Shown: one piece after another, positions 7,794-15,111 of the stretch
Layout of the letters: each line of letters begins with the position of its first letter
How positions within the stretch are numbered: the first letter of the stretch is position 1
NCBI GenBank assembly: GCA_018302815.1
Contig: JAGVZE010000018.1
Coordinates: 1-44,634, forward strand
Direction: 5' to 3'
DNA length: 44,634 bases
Origin: Candidatus Woesearchaeota archaeon
Lineage (GTDB): Archaea > Nanobdellota > Nanobdellia > Woesearchaeales > ARS49
Made by a program: the position numbers and the translations under genes
Notes under the pieces: model-generated
The model's input: only the letters and a program-made list of their open reading frames with translations
The model's database searches: none
Told to the model about the DNA's origin: nothing

Positions 7794-8591
7794 ATGGATG
7801 AGCGTTTGCGTCGTTTGCAGAGGTTGGTTGCGGCGGGTAGTGATCCTGTTTATGTGAGGGAGTTGCGTTCTGAGTTGAAGCGTGTTGGTCAGGGTGCTGT
7901 TTTGGATTTGGGTTTGCCGCACAGTTGGGAGGTTGTTGGTGGGACGAATGTTGCGTATGGTCAGCCGCTTGTCGCGTTGCGTGGTTTGTGCGCGGGTGAT
8001 GATGGTTTGCATCCTTTTGTTCAAGGTTTGGCGCGTCCGCTCACTTTCAAGGAGACTATTCAAGCTAGAATTAACCAATTCGAGTATGAGGGCGTTGCGA
8101 GTTTGTGGTCGTCGTGGCTTGATACGAGCAGTGCTATTGTTTATCAAAAAGGAACGACGAAGTTTCGGATTGTTTCAATGAGTGCTGCTTTGCTCAATGA
8201 TGTTCCTGCTTCGTTCAGGGGCGTGTTTTTGCCGGTGGCGTATGAAGATTTTAGTAGTTTTAGTGAGTTTGACGTTCAGGATGGTGATGATGTGTATAAT
8301 CAGGAGTTGACGCCAGAACAGGTGCTCAAGCATAAGGGTTGGCTTGCGGCGGTCGAGGGTGATAGGAATTTGTTGAGGAGGTATTCTAATATTGTTTTTG
8401 GACAGGTTCAAGGTGGTGTTGCGATGGCTTTTTGGACTGTTCACAGGCAAGATGCGCAAGGAAGATGGGCGTATCCAACGCAGAGTCAATTGCGGGCGTT
8501 GTGCGCCAACGATCTTGTTAACTACTGCAATTGTATTGGCTACAGTTATCTTAACAGCTTTACCCGTTTCGCTCGAGTGCGTCCGCTATGA
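7794..8591 (+). CDS. Candidate DGR target (variable) protein, MDERLR-type N-terminus
   Basis: 265 residues from the ATG at 7794. The frame is open back to 7716, but the TATA spacing and the MDERLRRLQRL start, shared with the protein at 16148-16945, favour 7794. No signal peptide. The middle is beta-rich (TTKFRIVSMSAALL, FRGVFLPVAYEDF). Near the C-terminus, GWLAAVEGDRNLLRRYSNIVF and MAFWTVHRQDAQGRWAYP precede the final hypervariable-looking stretch ending FARVRPL. The last 24 codons before that ending all finish in C or T, the mark of a DGR variable region. Such regions usually sit at the extreme C-terminus of a C-type-lectin-like ligand-binding fold; I cannot confirm that fold by eye. Intracellular location is implied by the lack of an export signal. 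Confidence 0.75.
   Translation: MDERLRRLQRLVAAGSDPVYVRELRSELKRVGQGAVLDLGLPHSWEVVGGTNVAYGQPLVALRGLCAGDDGLHPFVQGLARPLTFKETIQARINQFEYEGVASLWSSWLDTSSAIVYQKGTTKFRIVSMSAALLNDVPASFRGVFLPVAYEDFSSFSEFDVQDGDDVYNQELTPEQVLKHKGWLAAVEGDRNLLRRYSNIVFGQVQGGVAMAFWTVHRQDAQGRWAYPTQSQLRALCANDLVNYCNCIGYSYLNSFTRFARVRPL
8502..8573 (+). other. Putative DGR variable region (VR): uninterrupted NNY codon run
   Basis: Twenty-four consecutive codons end in a pyrimidine, whereas 16 of the 20 codons just before and 4 of the 5 sense codons just after end in a purine. The run encodes 13 of the 15 amino acids that NNY codons can specify (only Pro and His missing) and keeps four AAY codons (8508, 8520, 8529, 8553). Adenine-specific mutagenesis of AAC/AAT codons copied from a template repeat produces exactly this: the first two bases vary, the pyrimidine third base is kept. 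The following bases to 8588 (encoding RVRPL) would be the invariant end where mutagenic homing initiates. No template repeat is seen in the window. Confidence 0.65.
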
Positions 8592-8614
8592 AGTGCGAGT
8601 TCTTGTAGTCCATT

Positions 8615-8670
8615 CGTCGTCCGTCCCACCGTCGTCCGTCCTACTTCCTTCCTACTGCCGTCATCCGTCT
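8615..8670 (+). repeat. Short direct repeats CGTCGTCCGTCC
   Basis: CGTCGTCCGTCC occurs at 8615-8626 and again at 8630-8641, a 15-bp period, with a degenerate third copy CGTCATCCGTCT at 8659-8670. It starts 24 bp after the stop codon of the candidate variable protein. Function not known. Confidence 0.7.
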
Positions 8671-8790
8671 GCCAACTTCAATCTACTCTCTTCAATCACC
8701 AATTTTTCAGACGCTAAAAACTTAAATACTCTTGGCGAAGAAATTCAGCTTACTTCAGAGTAGTAATTCCCCGCTGACGTGCGAGGGACG

Positions 8791-8819
8791 ACAACCAAAA
8801 CATTTTAATATCTGGTTGT
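8791..8819. promoter_or_regulatory. Inverted repeat enclosing a TATA box (TrmB-gene operator/promoter)
   Basis: Perfect 7-bp arms ACAACCA (8791-8797) and TGGTTGT (8813-8819) flank the TATA-like CATTTTAATAT at 8801-8811. A dimeric repressor bound here would block TBP. The next gene encodes a TrmB-type winged-helix regulator, so autoregulation is the simple reading. Confidence 0.55.
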
Positions 8820-8855
8820 TTTACCTCATGTTGATAACAAAAGTGTGTCACTGGT

Positions 8856-8875
8856 GGCGCGCAGTGAATCGCGCC
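8856..8875 (+). other. Leader hairpin before the TrmB-type gene
   Basis: GGCGCG (8856-8861) and CGCGCC (8870-8875) form a perfect 6-bp GC stem with an 8-nt loop, 9 nt before the GGGGGGAGG ribosome-binding site. It may tune translation; no T-run follows, so it is not an obvious terminator. Confidence 0.45.
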
Positions 8876-8897
8876 AAGAAAAAGGGGGGAGGAAACA

Positions 8898-9707
8898 ATG
8901 ATTGTTAAAGATGACTTTTTGAGTAAACTGCGCAGGTATTTTGTCTTGAACTTGTATGAGGTCAAGATTTGGACTGCGCTTCTTTCACGTGGTGTCGCGA
9001 CTGCTGGCGAGCTTTCTGATATTGCGAATGTTCCAAGAAGCAGAAGTTATGATGTTCTTGAAAGCCTTGAGCGGAAGGGTTTTGTCGTGATGAAGCTTGG
9101 AAAGCCCATCAAATATATCGCTGTTCCTCCGTCTGAAGTTCTTGAGCGTGTCAAGAAGAATTTGCACGAGGAAGCATCAGAGCATATCAAGCGCTTAGAA
9201 GATCTGAAGACAACTGAGGTTTTGGGCGAGCTTAATTCTTTGCACACGCAGGGTATCGAGCTTGTCGAGCCAAGTGAGCTTTCAGGTAGTTTGCGTGGAA
9301 GGCATAATCTTTATTCTCATTTGGAGCTTGCGATTCGCAACGCCCAGAGCAGTGTTACGCTTGTGACGACTCCTCAGGGCCTTATGCGTAAGGTTGAGGG
9401 TTTCAAGCCTCTTTTCGAGAAGCTTAAGCGCAAGGGTGTTAAGGTTAGAATTGCAGCTCCGCTCACTAAGGAGACGAAGGATGCTGTTGCTGACCTTGGC
9501 GATGTTGCCGAGATTAGGCATAGTGATCAGAAGGCGCGTTTCTGCATTGTTGATGGCAAGGAATTGGTGTTCATGATTATGGATGACCAGAATGTCCACC
9601 CTACGTATGATGTTGGTATTTGGGTGAACACTCCTTTCTTTGCTTCCGCGCTTGAGAGCATGTTCAACATCGCGTGGAAGAGCATGAAGGCTCCTTCTTT
9701 CAAATAA
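8898..9707 (+). CDS. TrmB-type transcriptional regulator
   Basis: 269 residues. N-terminal winged helix of the TrmB type (about residues 1-75): LNLYEVKIWTALLSRGVATAGELS, then NVPRSRSYDVLESLERKGFV with the recognition helix, and IKYIAVPPSEVLERV as the wing. A helical linker follows (LHEEASEHIKRLEDL), then a PLD-like/effector domain with VTLVTTPQGLM, KGVKVRIAAPL and FCIVDGKELVFMI. TrmB-family proteins sense sugars or other metabolites and repress or activate nearby genes. It is alone behind its own promoter with a palindrome over the TATA box and has an unusually strong ribosome-binding site. Its effector cannot be told from sequence. Confidence 0.88.
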   Translation: MIVKDDFLSKLRRYFVLNLYEVKIWTALLSRGVATAGELSDIANVPRSRSYDVLESLERKGFVVMKLGKPIKYIAVPPSEVLERVKKNLHEEASEHIKRLEDLKTTEVLGELNSLHTQGIELVEPSELSGSLRGRHNLYSHLELAIRNAQSSVTLVTTPQGLMRKVEGFKPLFEKLKRKGVKVRIAAPLTKETKDAVADLGDVAEIRHSDQKARFCIVDGKELVFMIMDDQNVHPTYDVGIWVNTPFFASALESMFNIAWKSMKAPSFK

Positions 9708-9708
9708 G

Positions 9709-9717
9709 TATTTTAAG
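9709..9717 (+). promoter_or_regulatory. TATA box for pheS-pheT
   Basis: TATTTTAAG centred 26 nt before the pheS ATG at 9739 and just after the stop of the TrmB-type gene; implies a leaderless pheST mRNA. Confidence 0.55.
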
Positions 9718-9738
9718 GAGTTCGTTTTTTCTTCTTTT

Positions 9739-11262
9739 ATGGATTTTAAAAAGTTAGCCCAAAGTTTGCATCAGTATGAGCGCAGGGTGCTTCCTGAGCT
9801 TGAGAAGCACGCGCTTGTCTCTGAGTTGGTTTCAGTTACTGGTCTTAAGGAGATTGAGGTAAATAGGGCGTTGCAGTGGCTCGAGAGCAAGAGTGCTGTT
9901 GAGGTTTTGACCGAGCCAAGAGAGCTTATTTTGTTAGGCAAGAATGGTGAGAAATACGCCAAGGATAAGCTTCCTGAGCGGGTTTTTCTTGAGGCGTTAA
10001 GCGATAAACCATTCCCGCTCGATAAGTTGTCAGCAAAGACTGGGCTTTCGAATGAAGAGGTTAATGTTTGTGTCGGCGGTTTGCGTTCTAAATCCGCGAT
10101 TGTTCTTTTGAAGGATAAGGGTTTGCAGGTCAAGATTACTGAACAGGGGTTGCGGATGCGTGATTCTGAGTTGTTAGAGGAGAGTTTTCTTAAGAATTCT
10201 TTTCCGCTTGCGTTTCAATCTTTAAGTCCTCAGGATAAGGGGGCGTTTGAATCTCTTCGAAAGAGGCGTGATATCATTCGTATCGAAGTAGAGAAAGTCA
10301 AGCGTGCTAAGTTGACCGATGTTGGTAAAAAGCTTGTGTCGATGGGTGTGCGCGATGAGGATATGATTGATTCATTGACTCCTCAGATGCTTTCTACTGG
10401 CGCTTGGCAGCAGAAGTCTTTTCGAAGGTATGATGTTTCAGCTCATGTTCCAAATGTGTTTGGCGGCAAGAAACAGCCGTATAGGGCGTTTTTGGATTGG
10501 GTTAGATTCAAGTTCGCATCTTTGGGATTTCAGGAGATGTCAGGGCCGTTAGTAGAAACTGATTTTTGGAATATGGATGCGTTGTACATGCCTCAGTTCC
10601 ATAGCGCAAGGGACATTCATGATGCTTACTACGTCAAGGAGCCTAAGGTTGGAAAGCTCGATCCTGCATTGGTAAAGAGGGTCAAAGAGATGCACGAGAG
10701 CGGCGGTCAAACTGGCAGCAAGGGTTGGCAGTATGATTTTGATGTTGAGAGAACTCATCGTTTGTTGTTGAGAACTCAGGGTACTGCGTGCAGCAGCAGG
10801 ATGTTAGCTTCAAAAGATCTTAAGATTCCGGGTAAATATTTTGGTATTAGTAGGGCGTTTAGGCATGATGTGATTGACGCGACTCACTTGCCTGATTTCA
10901 ATCAGATTGAGGGAATAGTTGTGGAAGAAGGTCTTACTTTTCGTCATTTGATTGGTCTTCTGAAAATGTTCGCGAAAGAGTTCGCGGGAACTGAAGAGAT
11001 AAAACTTGTTCCGGGTTATTTTCCATTCACCGAGCCTAGTGTTGAATTGTACGCAAAGCACCCTCAGCTGGGTTGGATTGAGCTTGGTGGCGCTGGTATT
11101 TTTAGGCCTGAAGTAGTGACTCCGTTGCTTGGGAAAAATGTTAGTGTTTGCGCTTGGGGTCTTGGTATTGATAGGCTTGGAATGTTCAAGCTGGGTATTA
11201 AGGATATAAGGAATTTGTTCTCGCAGGATGTCGCGTTTTTGCGTGATGGGGAGGTGATGTGA
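9739..11262 (+). CDS. pheS: Phenylalanyl-tRNA synthetase alpha subunit
   Basis: 507 residues, the archaeal/eukaryal long form with N-terminal winged-helix modules (about residues 1-150, e.g. VNRALQWLESKSAV, EVNVCVGGLRSKSAIVLL). The class II catalytic core holds motif 2 around TDFWNMDALYMPQFHSARD and LLLRTQGTACSSRML, the Phe pocket region FGISRAFRHDVIDATHLPDF, and motif 3 GLGIDRLGMFKLGI. It charges tRNA-Phe as an alpha2-beta2 tetramer with the next gene, which starts at the base after this stop codon. Confidence 0.97.
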   Translation: MDFKKLAQSLHQYERRVLPELEKHALVSELVSVTGLKEIEVNRALQWLESKSAVEVLTEPRELILLGKNGEKYAKDKLPERVFLEALSDKPFPLDKLSAKTGLSNEEVNVCVGGLRSKSAIVLLKDKGLQVKITEQGLRMRDSELLEESFLKNSFPLAFQSLSPQDKGAFESLRKRRDIIRIEVEKVKRAKLTDVGKKLVSMGVRDEDMIDSLTPQMLSTGAWQQKSFRRYDVSAHVPNVFGGKKQPYRAFLDWVRFKFASLGFQEMSGPLVETDFWNMDALYMPQFHSARDIHDAYYVKEPKVGKLDPALVKRVKEMHESGGQTGSKGWQYDFDVERTHRLLLRTQGTACSSRMLASKDLKIPGKYFGISRAFRHDVIDATHLPDFNQIEGIVVEEGLTFRHLIGLLKMFAKEFAGTEEIKLVPGYFPFTEPSVELYAKHPQLGWIELGGAGIFRPEVVTPLLGKNVSVCAWGLGIDRLGMFKLGIKDIRNLFSQDVAFLRDGEVM

Positions 11263-12900
11263 ATGCCAAGCATCACGTTCTCGTTTGAAGATTTGTGCTC
11301 GCTTGTAGGTCAAAAGCTTGATGATAAGAAGTTAGCTGAGCTTCTTGATAAGGCAAAGGCGGAGCTTGATTCAAAACTATCCTCTGAAATTACTGTCAAG
11401 TATAATGATACCAATCAGCCTTATTTGTGGAGTGTTGAGGGTTTGGCTAGGCATTTTCGCGCGTCATTAGGAAAAGTGAAGGGTATTGCGAAGCTTAAGC
11501 TTGAAAAGCCTGTTGATGGAGTGTCAGTTGACAAGAGCGTCTCTTCAGTGCGTCCTTATATCGCTGTGTTCGTGGCAAAAGGTCCGAAATTAACAGAGTA
11601 TTTGTTGAACCAGCTTATCCAAATGCAAGAGAAGCTTGCTGATAATTTCGGAAGGAAACGGCAGAAAGTGGGCATAGGACTGTTTCCTGCAGGAAAAGTG
11701 GTTTTTCCGATGACGTATAAGGCTGTCGAGCCGGATGCGGTCTCGTTCGTTCCGTTGGGTATGGCGCAGGAGCTTTCACTGAAGGAGATTCTTCAACGGC
11801 ACGAAAAAGGTAAGCAGCACGGTTGGATTCTAAAAGATATGAAGAAGGTGCCGATAATTCTTGATGCAGAAGGTTCTGTTCTTTCATTCCCGCCGATAAT
11901 AAATTCGGATACGACGGGAAAGCTCACTGTGGGTGATAGTGATATTGTATGCGAGGTTTCAGGTACCGACTGGTCCGCGGTCAATCTTGTCTCAGTTATT
12001 TTCGCGTACGCTCTTTCAGAGCGTGATTTTAGCATAACTCCGCTCAAGGTCAAGTCAGGCAAGGAGCAAATCGCAACTCCGGATCTTTCCACAGAAAAGA
12101 TGAAGTTTGATTACAGTTTGGTCGAGTCTTTGCTCGGCTTAAAGCTTTCAGCGTCTGAAATAAAGGGCTTGCTCGAGCGCGCTCAATTTGATGTTTCTGG
12201 TTCGAATGTTGAGGTTCCTGCGTATAGGCGTGATGTTATGCATCAAGTGGATATAGTGGAGGATGTTGGCATTCAGTATGGTTATTCTGATATCGAGCCA
12301 TTGCCTTTGAGCTCTCTTACAACTGGTGGGTTTTTGCCTGTTTCGATGCAGGCGGATACTCATCGTTCTCTTTGGATAGGTCTTGGCTTTCAGGAAGTGA
12401 TGAGCGCTGTGCTTTCGAGCAAAGAATTGCTTTTTGACAGGATGAATGTTGCGGCAGGGGAATTGATCGAGATTGACAATCCTATTTCGCAGACGTATTC
12501 GTGTCTGCGTTCTTGGCTTCTTCCTATTTTGTTGGACGTGCTTTCAAAGAATCGTCATGTTGATTATCCGCAGAAGCTTTTCGAGCAGGGCGTGGTCACC
12601 GTGCGTGATGGTTCTGATGTGCGTGATGAGTCTCATCTTTCGGCGGTTTCTGCTCATTCGCAGGCTTCGTTCACAGAGATGCGTCAATATGTGGAAGCAA
12701 CTCTCAAGAGTATTGGTCTTTCTTGTCAGTTCGAGGAGTTGGAGATGGGTTGTTTCATAGTGGGAAGGTCAGCGAAAGTTCTTGTTGATGGCAAAGAAGT
12801 CGGAATCGTGGGCGAGATTCACCCTGCTGTTCTAAAGAAGCTTAGCGTTCTTGTTCCGATTGTCGGCTGCGAGCTTAACTTGTCTTCCTTGAAGAAATAG
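11263..12900 (+). CDS. pheT: Phenylalanyl-tRNA synthetase beta subunit
   Basis: 545 residues, archaeal-type beta subunit without the extra C-terminal anticodon-binding domain of bacterial PheT. Visible: N-terminal MPSITFSFEDLCSLVGQKL, a B3/B4-like part (VVFPMTYKAVEPDAVSFVPL), the B5 domain with VEVPAYRRDVMHQVDIVED and VGIQYGYSDIEP, and a class II-like core (NPISQTYSCLRSWLLPILL; VLVDGKEVGIVGEIHPAVL). Translation follows GGGGAGGTGATG directly at the pheS stop. The B3/B4 region normally edits mischarged Tyr-tRNA-Phe. Confidence 0.96.
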   Translation: MPSITFSFEDLCSLVGQKLDDKKLAELLDKAKAELDSKLSSEITVKYNDTNQPYLWSVEGLARHFRASLGKVKGIAKLKLEKPVDGVSVDKSVSSVRPYIAVFVAKGPKLTEYLLNQLIQMQEKLADNFGRKRQKVGIGLFPAGKVVFPMTYKAVEPDAVSFVPLGMAQELSLKEILQRHEKGKQHGWILKDMKKVPIILDAEGSVLSFPPIINSDTTGKLTVGDSDIVCEVSGTDWSAVNLVSVIFAYALSERDFSITPLKVKSGKEQIATPDLSTEKMKFDYSLVESLLGLKLSASEIKGLLERAQFDVSGSNVEVPAYRRDVMHQVDIVEDVGIQYGYSDIEPLPLSSLTTGGFLPVSMQADTHRSLWIGLGFQEVMSAVLSSKELLFDRMNVAAGELIEIDNPISQTYSCLRSWLLPILLDVLSKNRHVDYPQKLFEQGVVTVRDGSDVRDESHLSAVSAHSQASFTEMRQYVEATLKSIGLSCQFEELEMGCFIVGRSAKVLVDGKEVGIVGEIHPAVLKKLSVLVPIVGCELNLSSLKK

Positions 12901-13129
12901 TTGGTTTGGCATTCTGAACTGACGTGAGTGCGAGAACGAGTTCTGTTTGTGTGATTAAGAGTCAATGAAGAATTCTATATTGCAGGGCAAAGGTAGTCGT
13001 GTAATCAATGTCGTGTATGCTTAGCAAGTTTTTGATTTATTCATCCTGCCGTGCTTGAAAAGTTCAGGCTTTTGGTGCCTGTTGTCGCAGCAAAGTTTGG
13101 TCTTGAGTTGCTCAAGCATTGACAAAAAA
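12901..13129. other. Intergenic region with possible coding remnants
   Basis: No full gene. A plus-strand stretch near 13051-13122 translates to VLEKFRLLVPVVAAKFGLELLKH and stops; it looks protein-like but has only a GTG start and no ribosome-binding site, so it may be the tail of a decayed gene. Another tiny ATG frame at 12965-13024 shows no recognisable content. Confidence 0.3.
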
Positions 13130-13537
13130 TCAAAGGAGTGTCAAAATCTTTTCTCTCAGAACGGCTAATCGTTCAAGAACTGCTTTTGCTTCAATGACTG
13201 AGACGTCTTTGCCATAATAGTTTATGTCGTTTCTGATGATGCGTAGTTCATCAAATCCTTCGCCGAGGTATGTTTCTTTCATGACTTCTTTTAAGAAACT
13301 GGTGTAGCAGATATGGTTGTAAATTTTGAATCCTTTGCGTAGTGCAATCGCTTCGAGCAGTTCTCGGACAGAATCATAGCTAAGTGATATCTTGGAAGCG
13401 GCAGTTTCTTCTCTCAATTGTAGGAGTTCGGAAGAGATTGCTTTGTTCGCGCTTGTTTTCTCGAGCGAGGAGGCCAGTTCAAGGTCGGCAGTTATTTTCT
13501 TTGCTTCTTTTTCGCGTAGGCATGAAGTCCAGTCCAT
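13130..13537 (-). CDS. HEPN-domain protein of an MNT/HEPN toxin-antitoxin pair
   Basis: 135 residues from the ATG at 13537, preferred over 13543 because it sits 8 nt after AAGGTGA. All-helical, with the HEPN-like C-terminal region FDELRIIRNDINYYGKDV. Canonical HEPN RNases carry R-x4-6-H; here the arginine is followed by Tyr where His is expected (RNDINYYG), a form I recall from archaeal HEPN partners of nucleotidyltransferases. Its ATG overlaps the nucleotidyltransferase stop by 1 bp (TAATG). In known pairs the HEPN protein is the RNase-like toxin and the NTase AMPylates it; whether this Tyr version is catalytically active is open. Confidence 0.85.
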   Translation of the reverse strand: MDWTSCLREKEAKKITADLELASSLEKTSANKAISSELLQLREETAASKISLSYDSVRELLEAIALRKGFKIYNHICYTSFLKEVMKETYLGEGFDELRIIRNDINYYGKDVSVIEAKAVLERLAVLREKILTLL

Positions 13538-14049
13538 TACCATTTCACCTTGCCAAATAATACGATTCCGTTCAGGATGTTGTTGAGTAAATGTTCATTT
13601 TTTACATCTCTTGGTGATTTGAACCATTGGAGCGCGATTTCTCTTCTGAGTGTTTTGTTGAACGGTGTAAGATCAATTTGTTTCTGTTCTGTTGCGAAAA
13701 TGGCGAGGTCAACGTCCGAGTCGGGTGTTGCTTCTGCTTTTGCAAGGGATCCAAATAAGACGGCACTAGCTCCCGTGAGTTTTGCTTGTAGTTCCAATGA
13801 AAGTTTGTTCAACCGTTGTTTCCAATACAATCGGCAAAGGTCAATGATTTCTTCGCTCTCGGCGCGGAGCGTGAAGAGTAAGTGTCCTCGTTCTGGGCGC
13901 TGTTGTAAATATCCTGCGTTGGCAAACTCTTTGAGAAATTTTGATGCGGTAGGTGGGCTTACGTGCACGAGTTTTGCATACTCGCGTACGGAAATCGACC
14001 GGGAGCAATCCTCAAAGAACGGCGCCAATTTGTTAAGTATTTTTAACAT
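13537..14049 (-). CDS. MNT-type nucleotidyltransferase with N-terminal winged helix (antitoxin)
   Basis: 170 residues. Residues 1-65 form a winged helix (ISVREYAKLVHVSPPTASKF, then LQQRPERGHLLFTL as wing). Residues about 90-125 are a minimal nucleotidyltransferase: AVLFGSLAKAEATPDSDVDL holds the GSxAxG-like loop and the DxD metal-binding pair. It pairs with the downstream HEPN gene as a type VII-like toxin-antitoxin module, where the NTase neutralises HEPN by adding AMP. The fused DNA-binding domain and a palindrome lying on its own start codon point to autoregulation. It could alternatively be a general DNA-binding NTase, but the HEPN coupling makes that less likely. Confidence 0.9.
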   Translation of the reverse strand: MLKILNKLAPFFEDCSRSISVREYAKLVHVSPPTASKFLKEFANAGYLQQRPERGHLLFTLRAESEEIIDLCRLYWKQRLNKLSLELQAKLTGASAVLFGSLAKAEATPDSDVDLAIFATEQKQIDLTPFNKTLRREIALQWFKSPRDVKNEHLLNNILNGIVLFGKVKW

Positions 14050-14058
14050 CTGTTAAAA
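14041..14058. promoter_or_regulatory. Palindromic operator over the MNT start codon
   Basis: TTTTAACA (14041-14048) and TGTTAAAA (14051-14058) form a perfect inverted repeat with a 2-bp centre that includes the ATG (14047-14049). A degenerate second copy, TTTTACTGGTGTTAAT, lies at about 14061-14076, and a minus-strand TATA-like TTTATTAAC follows at about 14074-14084, placing the transcript start almost at the ATG. Confidence 0.6.
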
Positions 14059-14118
14059 TTATTTTACTGGTGTTAATAAATCTTTCGGTTATGCGATGTC
14101 GTTCTCGGTGAGAATTGA

Positions 14119-14712
14119 TTAGTTCTGTTCGCACGCAGTTCCGTTCCAGCATTTTGTTGGCCCGCAGTCGCAGTTCCAGGTCATCATATCTCCGCAGACA
14201 TAGCTGAATGGGTCTAGTCGTTCATATTTGCAGTCATCTGCACAAGTATTTCCAAATTCCCTGATGTTTCCTCCAGTAGTGGTACACGCATTTATTTCCG
14301 CGTCTATCTTACGCGCTTTTTCTTTTGTCATGCAGGTCTGAATGTCATTGTGAGGATAGCTAGGGCGAACCGCACAGACGTCTGCAGGGCACCATTCTAG
14401 AAGGCGGAATTGGCGGCAATAATTGACTAAGTCTGTTTCGCGTAATGCGTGGTTTATTAGAGGATAGAATGCGTCAAGTTCGAAACGTCTTTGGTCTTCG
14501 GCAGTGAACTTGTTTTTTGCTATGCACTGCGGAGTAGTTGAGCAATCAGTGCAATCGCGGTAGAGTTCACATGCGTCTTGCGGACAATCAAGTACTCCAT
14601 ACGAGGAGCAATACTTCGATGGATTGCTTGTCTTTAGGTCGTCTTGCGCTGGCGTGTATTGTGAACAACTCAAGAGTGTGATTAAAAGAAAAATAATTGC
14701 AGTTCGTTTCAT
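14119..14712 (-). CDS. Cysteine-rich putative lipoprotein
   Basis: 197 residues. MKRTAIIFLLITLLSCSQY is a lipoprotein-type signal with cysteine at residue 16. The mature part has about 18 cysteines in spaced pairs (CELYRDCTDC, CNxx-free linkers, and a C-terminal NCDCGPTKCWNGTACEQN). The last element resembles the CCPENKCWDGAACRN ending of the secreted protein at 18090-19739, so the two share a small disulfide module. No enzyme motif. Likely an exported, disulfide-stabilised surface protein. Confidence 0.8.
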   Translation of the reverse strand: MKRTAIIFLLITLLSCSQYTPAQDDLKTSNPSKYCSSYGVLDCPQDACELYRDCTDCSTTPQCIAKNKFTAEDQRRFELDAFYPLINHALRETDLVNYCRQFRLLEWCPADVCAVRPSYPHNDIQTCMTKEKARKIDAEINACTTTGGNIREFGNTCADDCKYERLDPFSYVCGDMMTWNCDCGPTKCWNGTACEQN

Positions 14713-14741
14713 ATTGAATAAAAAACAAATAAAGCTTAAAT

Positions 14742-15053
14742 TTATTCCGCTTTCTTCTTCGCGGATTTTCTTACAGCTTTTACTTGCGCCGGTTTTTCAG
14801 CTTTTGGAGCTTTTTGTTTGCGTTCAGTTGTTTCAAAGCCTGCGGAGTTGAGCGCTTTGACAACTTCTGCGTGCGAGGCTCCTTTTTTGATGTCGACGGT
14901 TTTTCCCAAAGGTTCTAAGTGCATTAGGTTGCACTTTTTTCGTCTGGATTGTCCGTCTACGAGAACGAAATTTTTGTCGAGCGTGTCTACGATGACGCAG
15001 ATTTTGCCAGCGTCTCTGCCGGCGATTTTCATGCAGATGTGTCCGATTTTCAT
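14742..15053 (-). CDS. rpl14e: Large ribosomal subunit protein eL14 (L14e)
   Basis: 103 residues. The KOW-like start MKIGHICMKIAGRDAGK, VIVDTLDKNFVLVDG and RRKKCNLMHLEPLGKTVDI are diagnostic of L14e. An Ala/Lys-rich tail (KSAKKKAE) is added after the core. GAGGAG ribosome-binding site before the ATG. Downstream of eL34 on the same strand, a common archaeal pairing. Confidence 0.95.
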   Translation of the reverse strand: MKIGHICMKIAGRDAGKICVIVDTLDKNFVLVDGQSRRKKCNLMHLEPLGKTVDIKKGASHAEVVKALNSAGFETTERKQKAPKAEKPAQVKAVRKSAKKKAE

Positions 15054-15111
15054 TTTTGTTTCTCCTCATCCGTGCAGGTCGTTGCCGATTTCTGCGGGAG
15101 ATGAAAGTGAT

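Larger units (their letters stand above)
8592..8897. other. Intergenic region downstream of the VR gene
   Basis: No convincing ORF. It holds a C/T-rich short-repeat tract (8615-8670), an isolated TATA-like CTTAAATAC at 8721-8729 with no gene in register, an operator-like inverted repeat around a second TATA box (8791-8819), and a leader hairpin plus strong ribosome-binding site for the TrmB-type gene (GGGGGGAGG, 8884-8892). The orphan TATA box could drive a short non-coding transcript starting near 8750. Confidence 0.5.

Noticed and set aside
8615-8670. CRISPR array
   Set aside because: Repeats are only 12 bp with 3-bp spacing and degenerate; there are no unique spacers of usual length and no cas genes.
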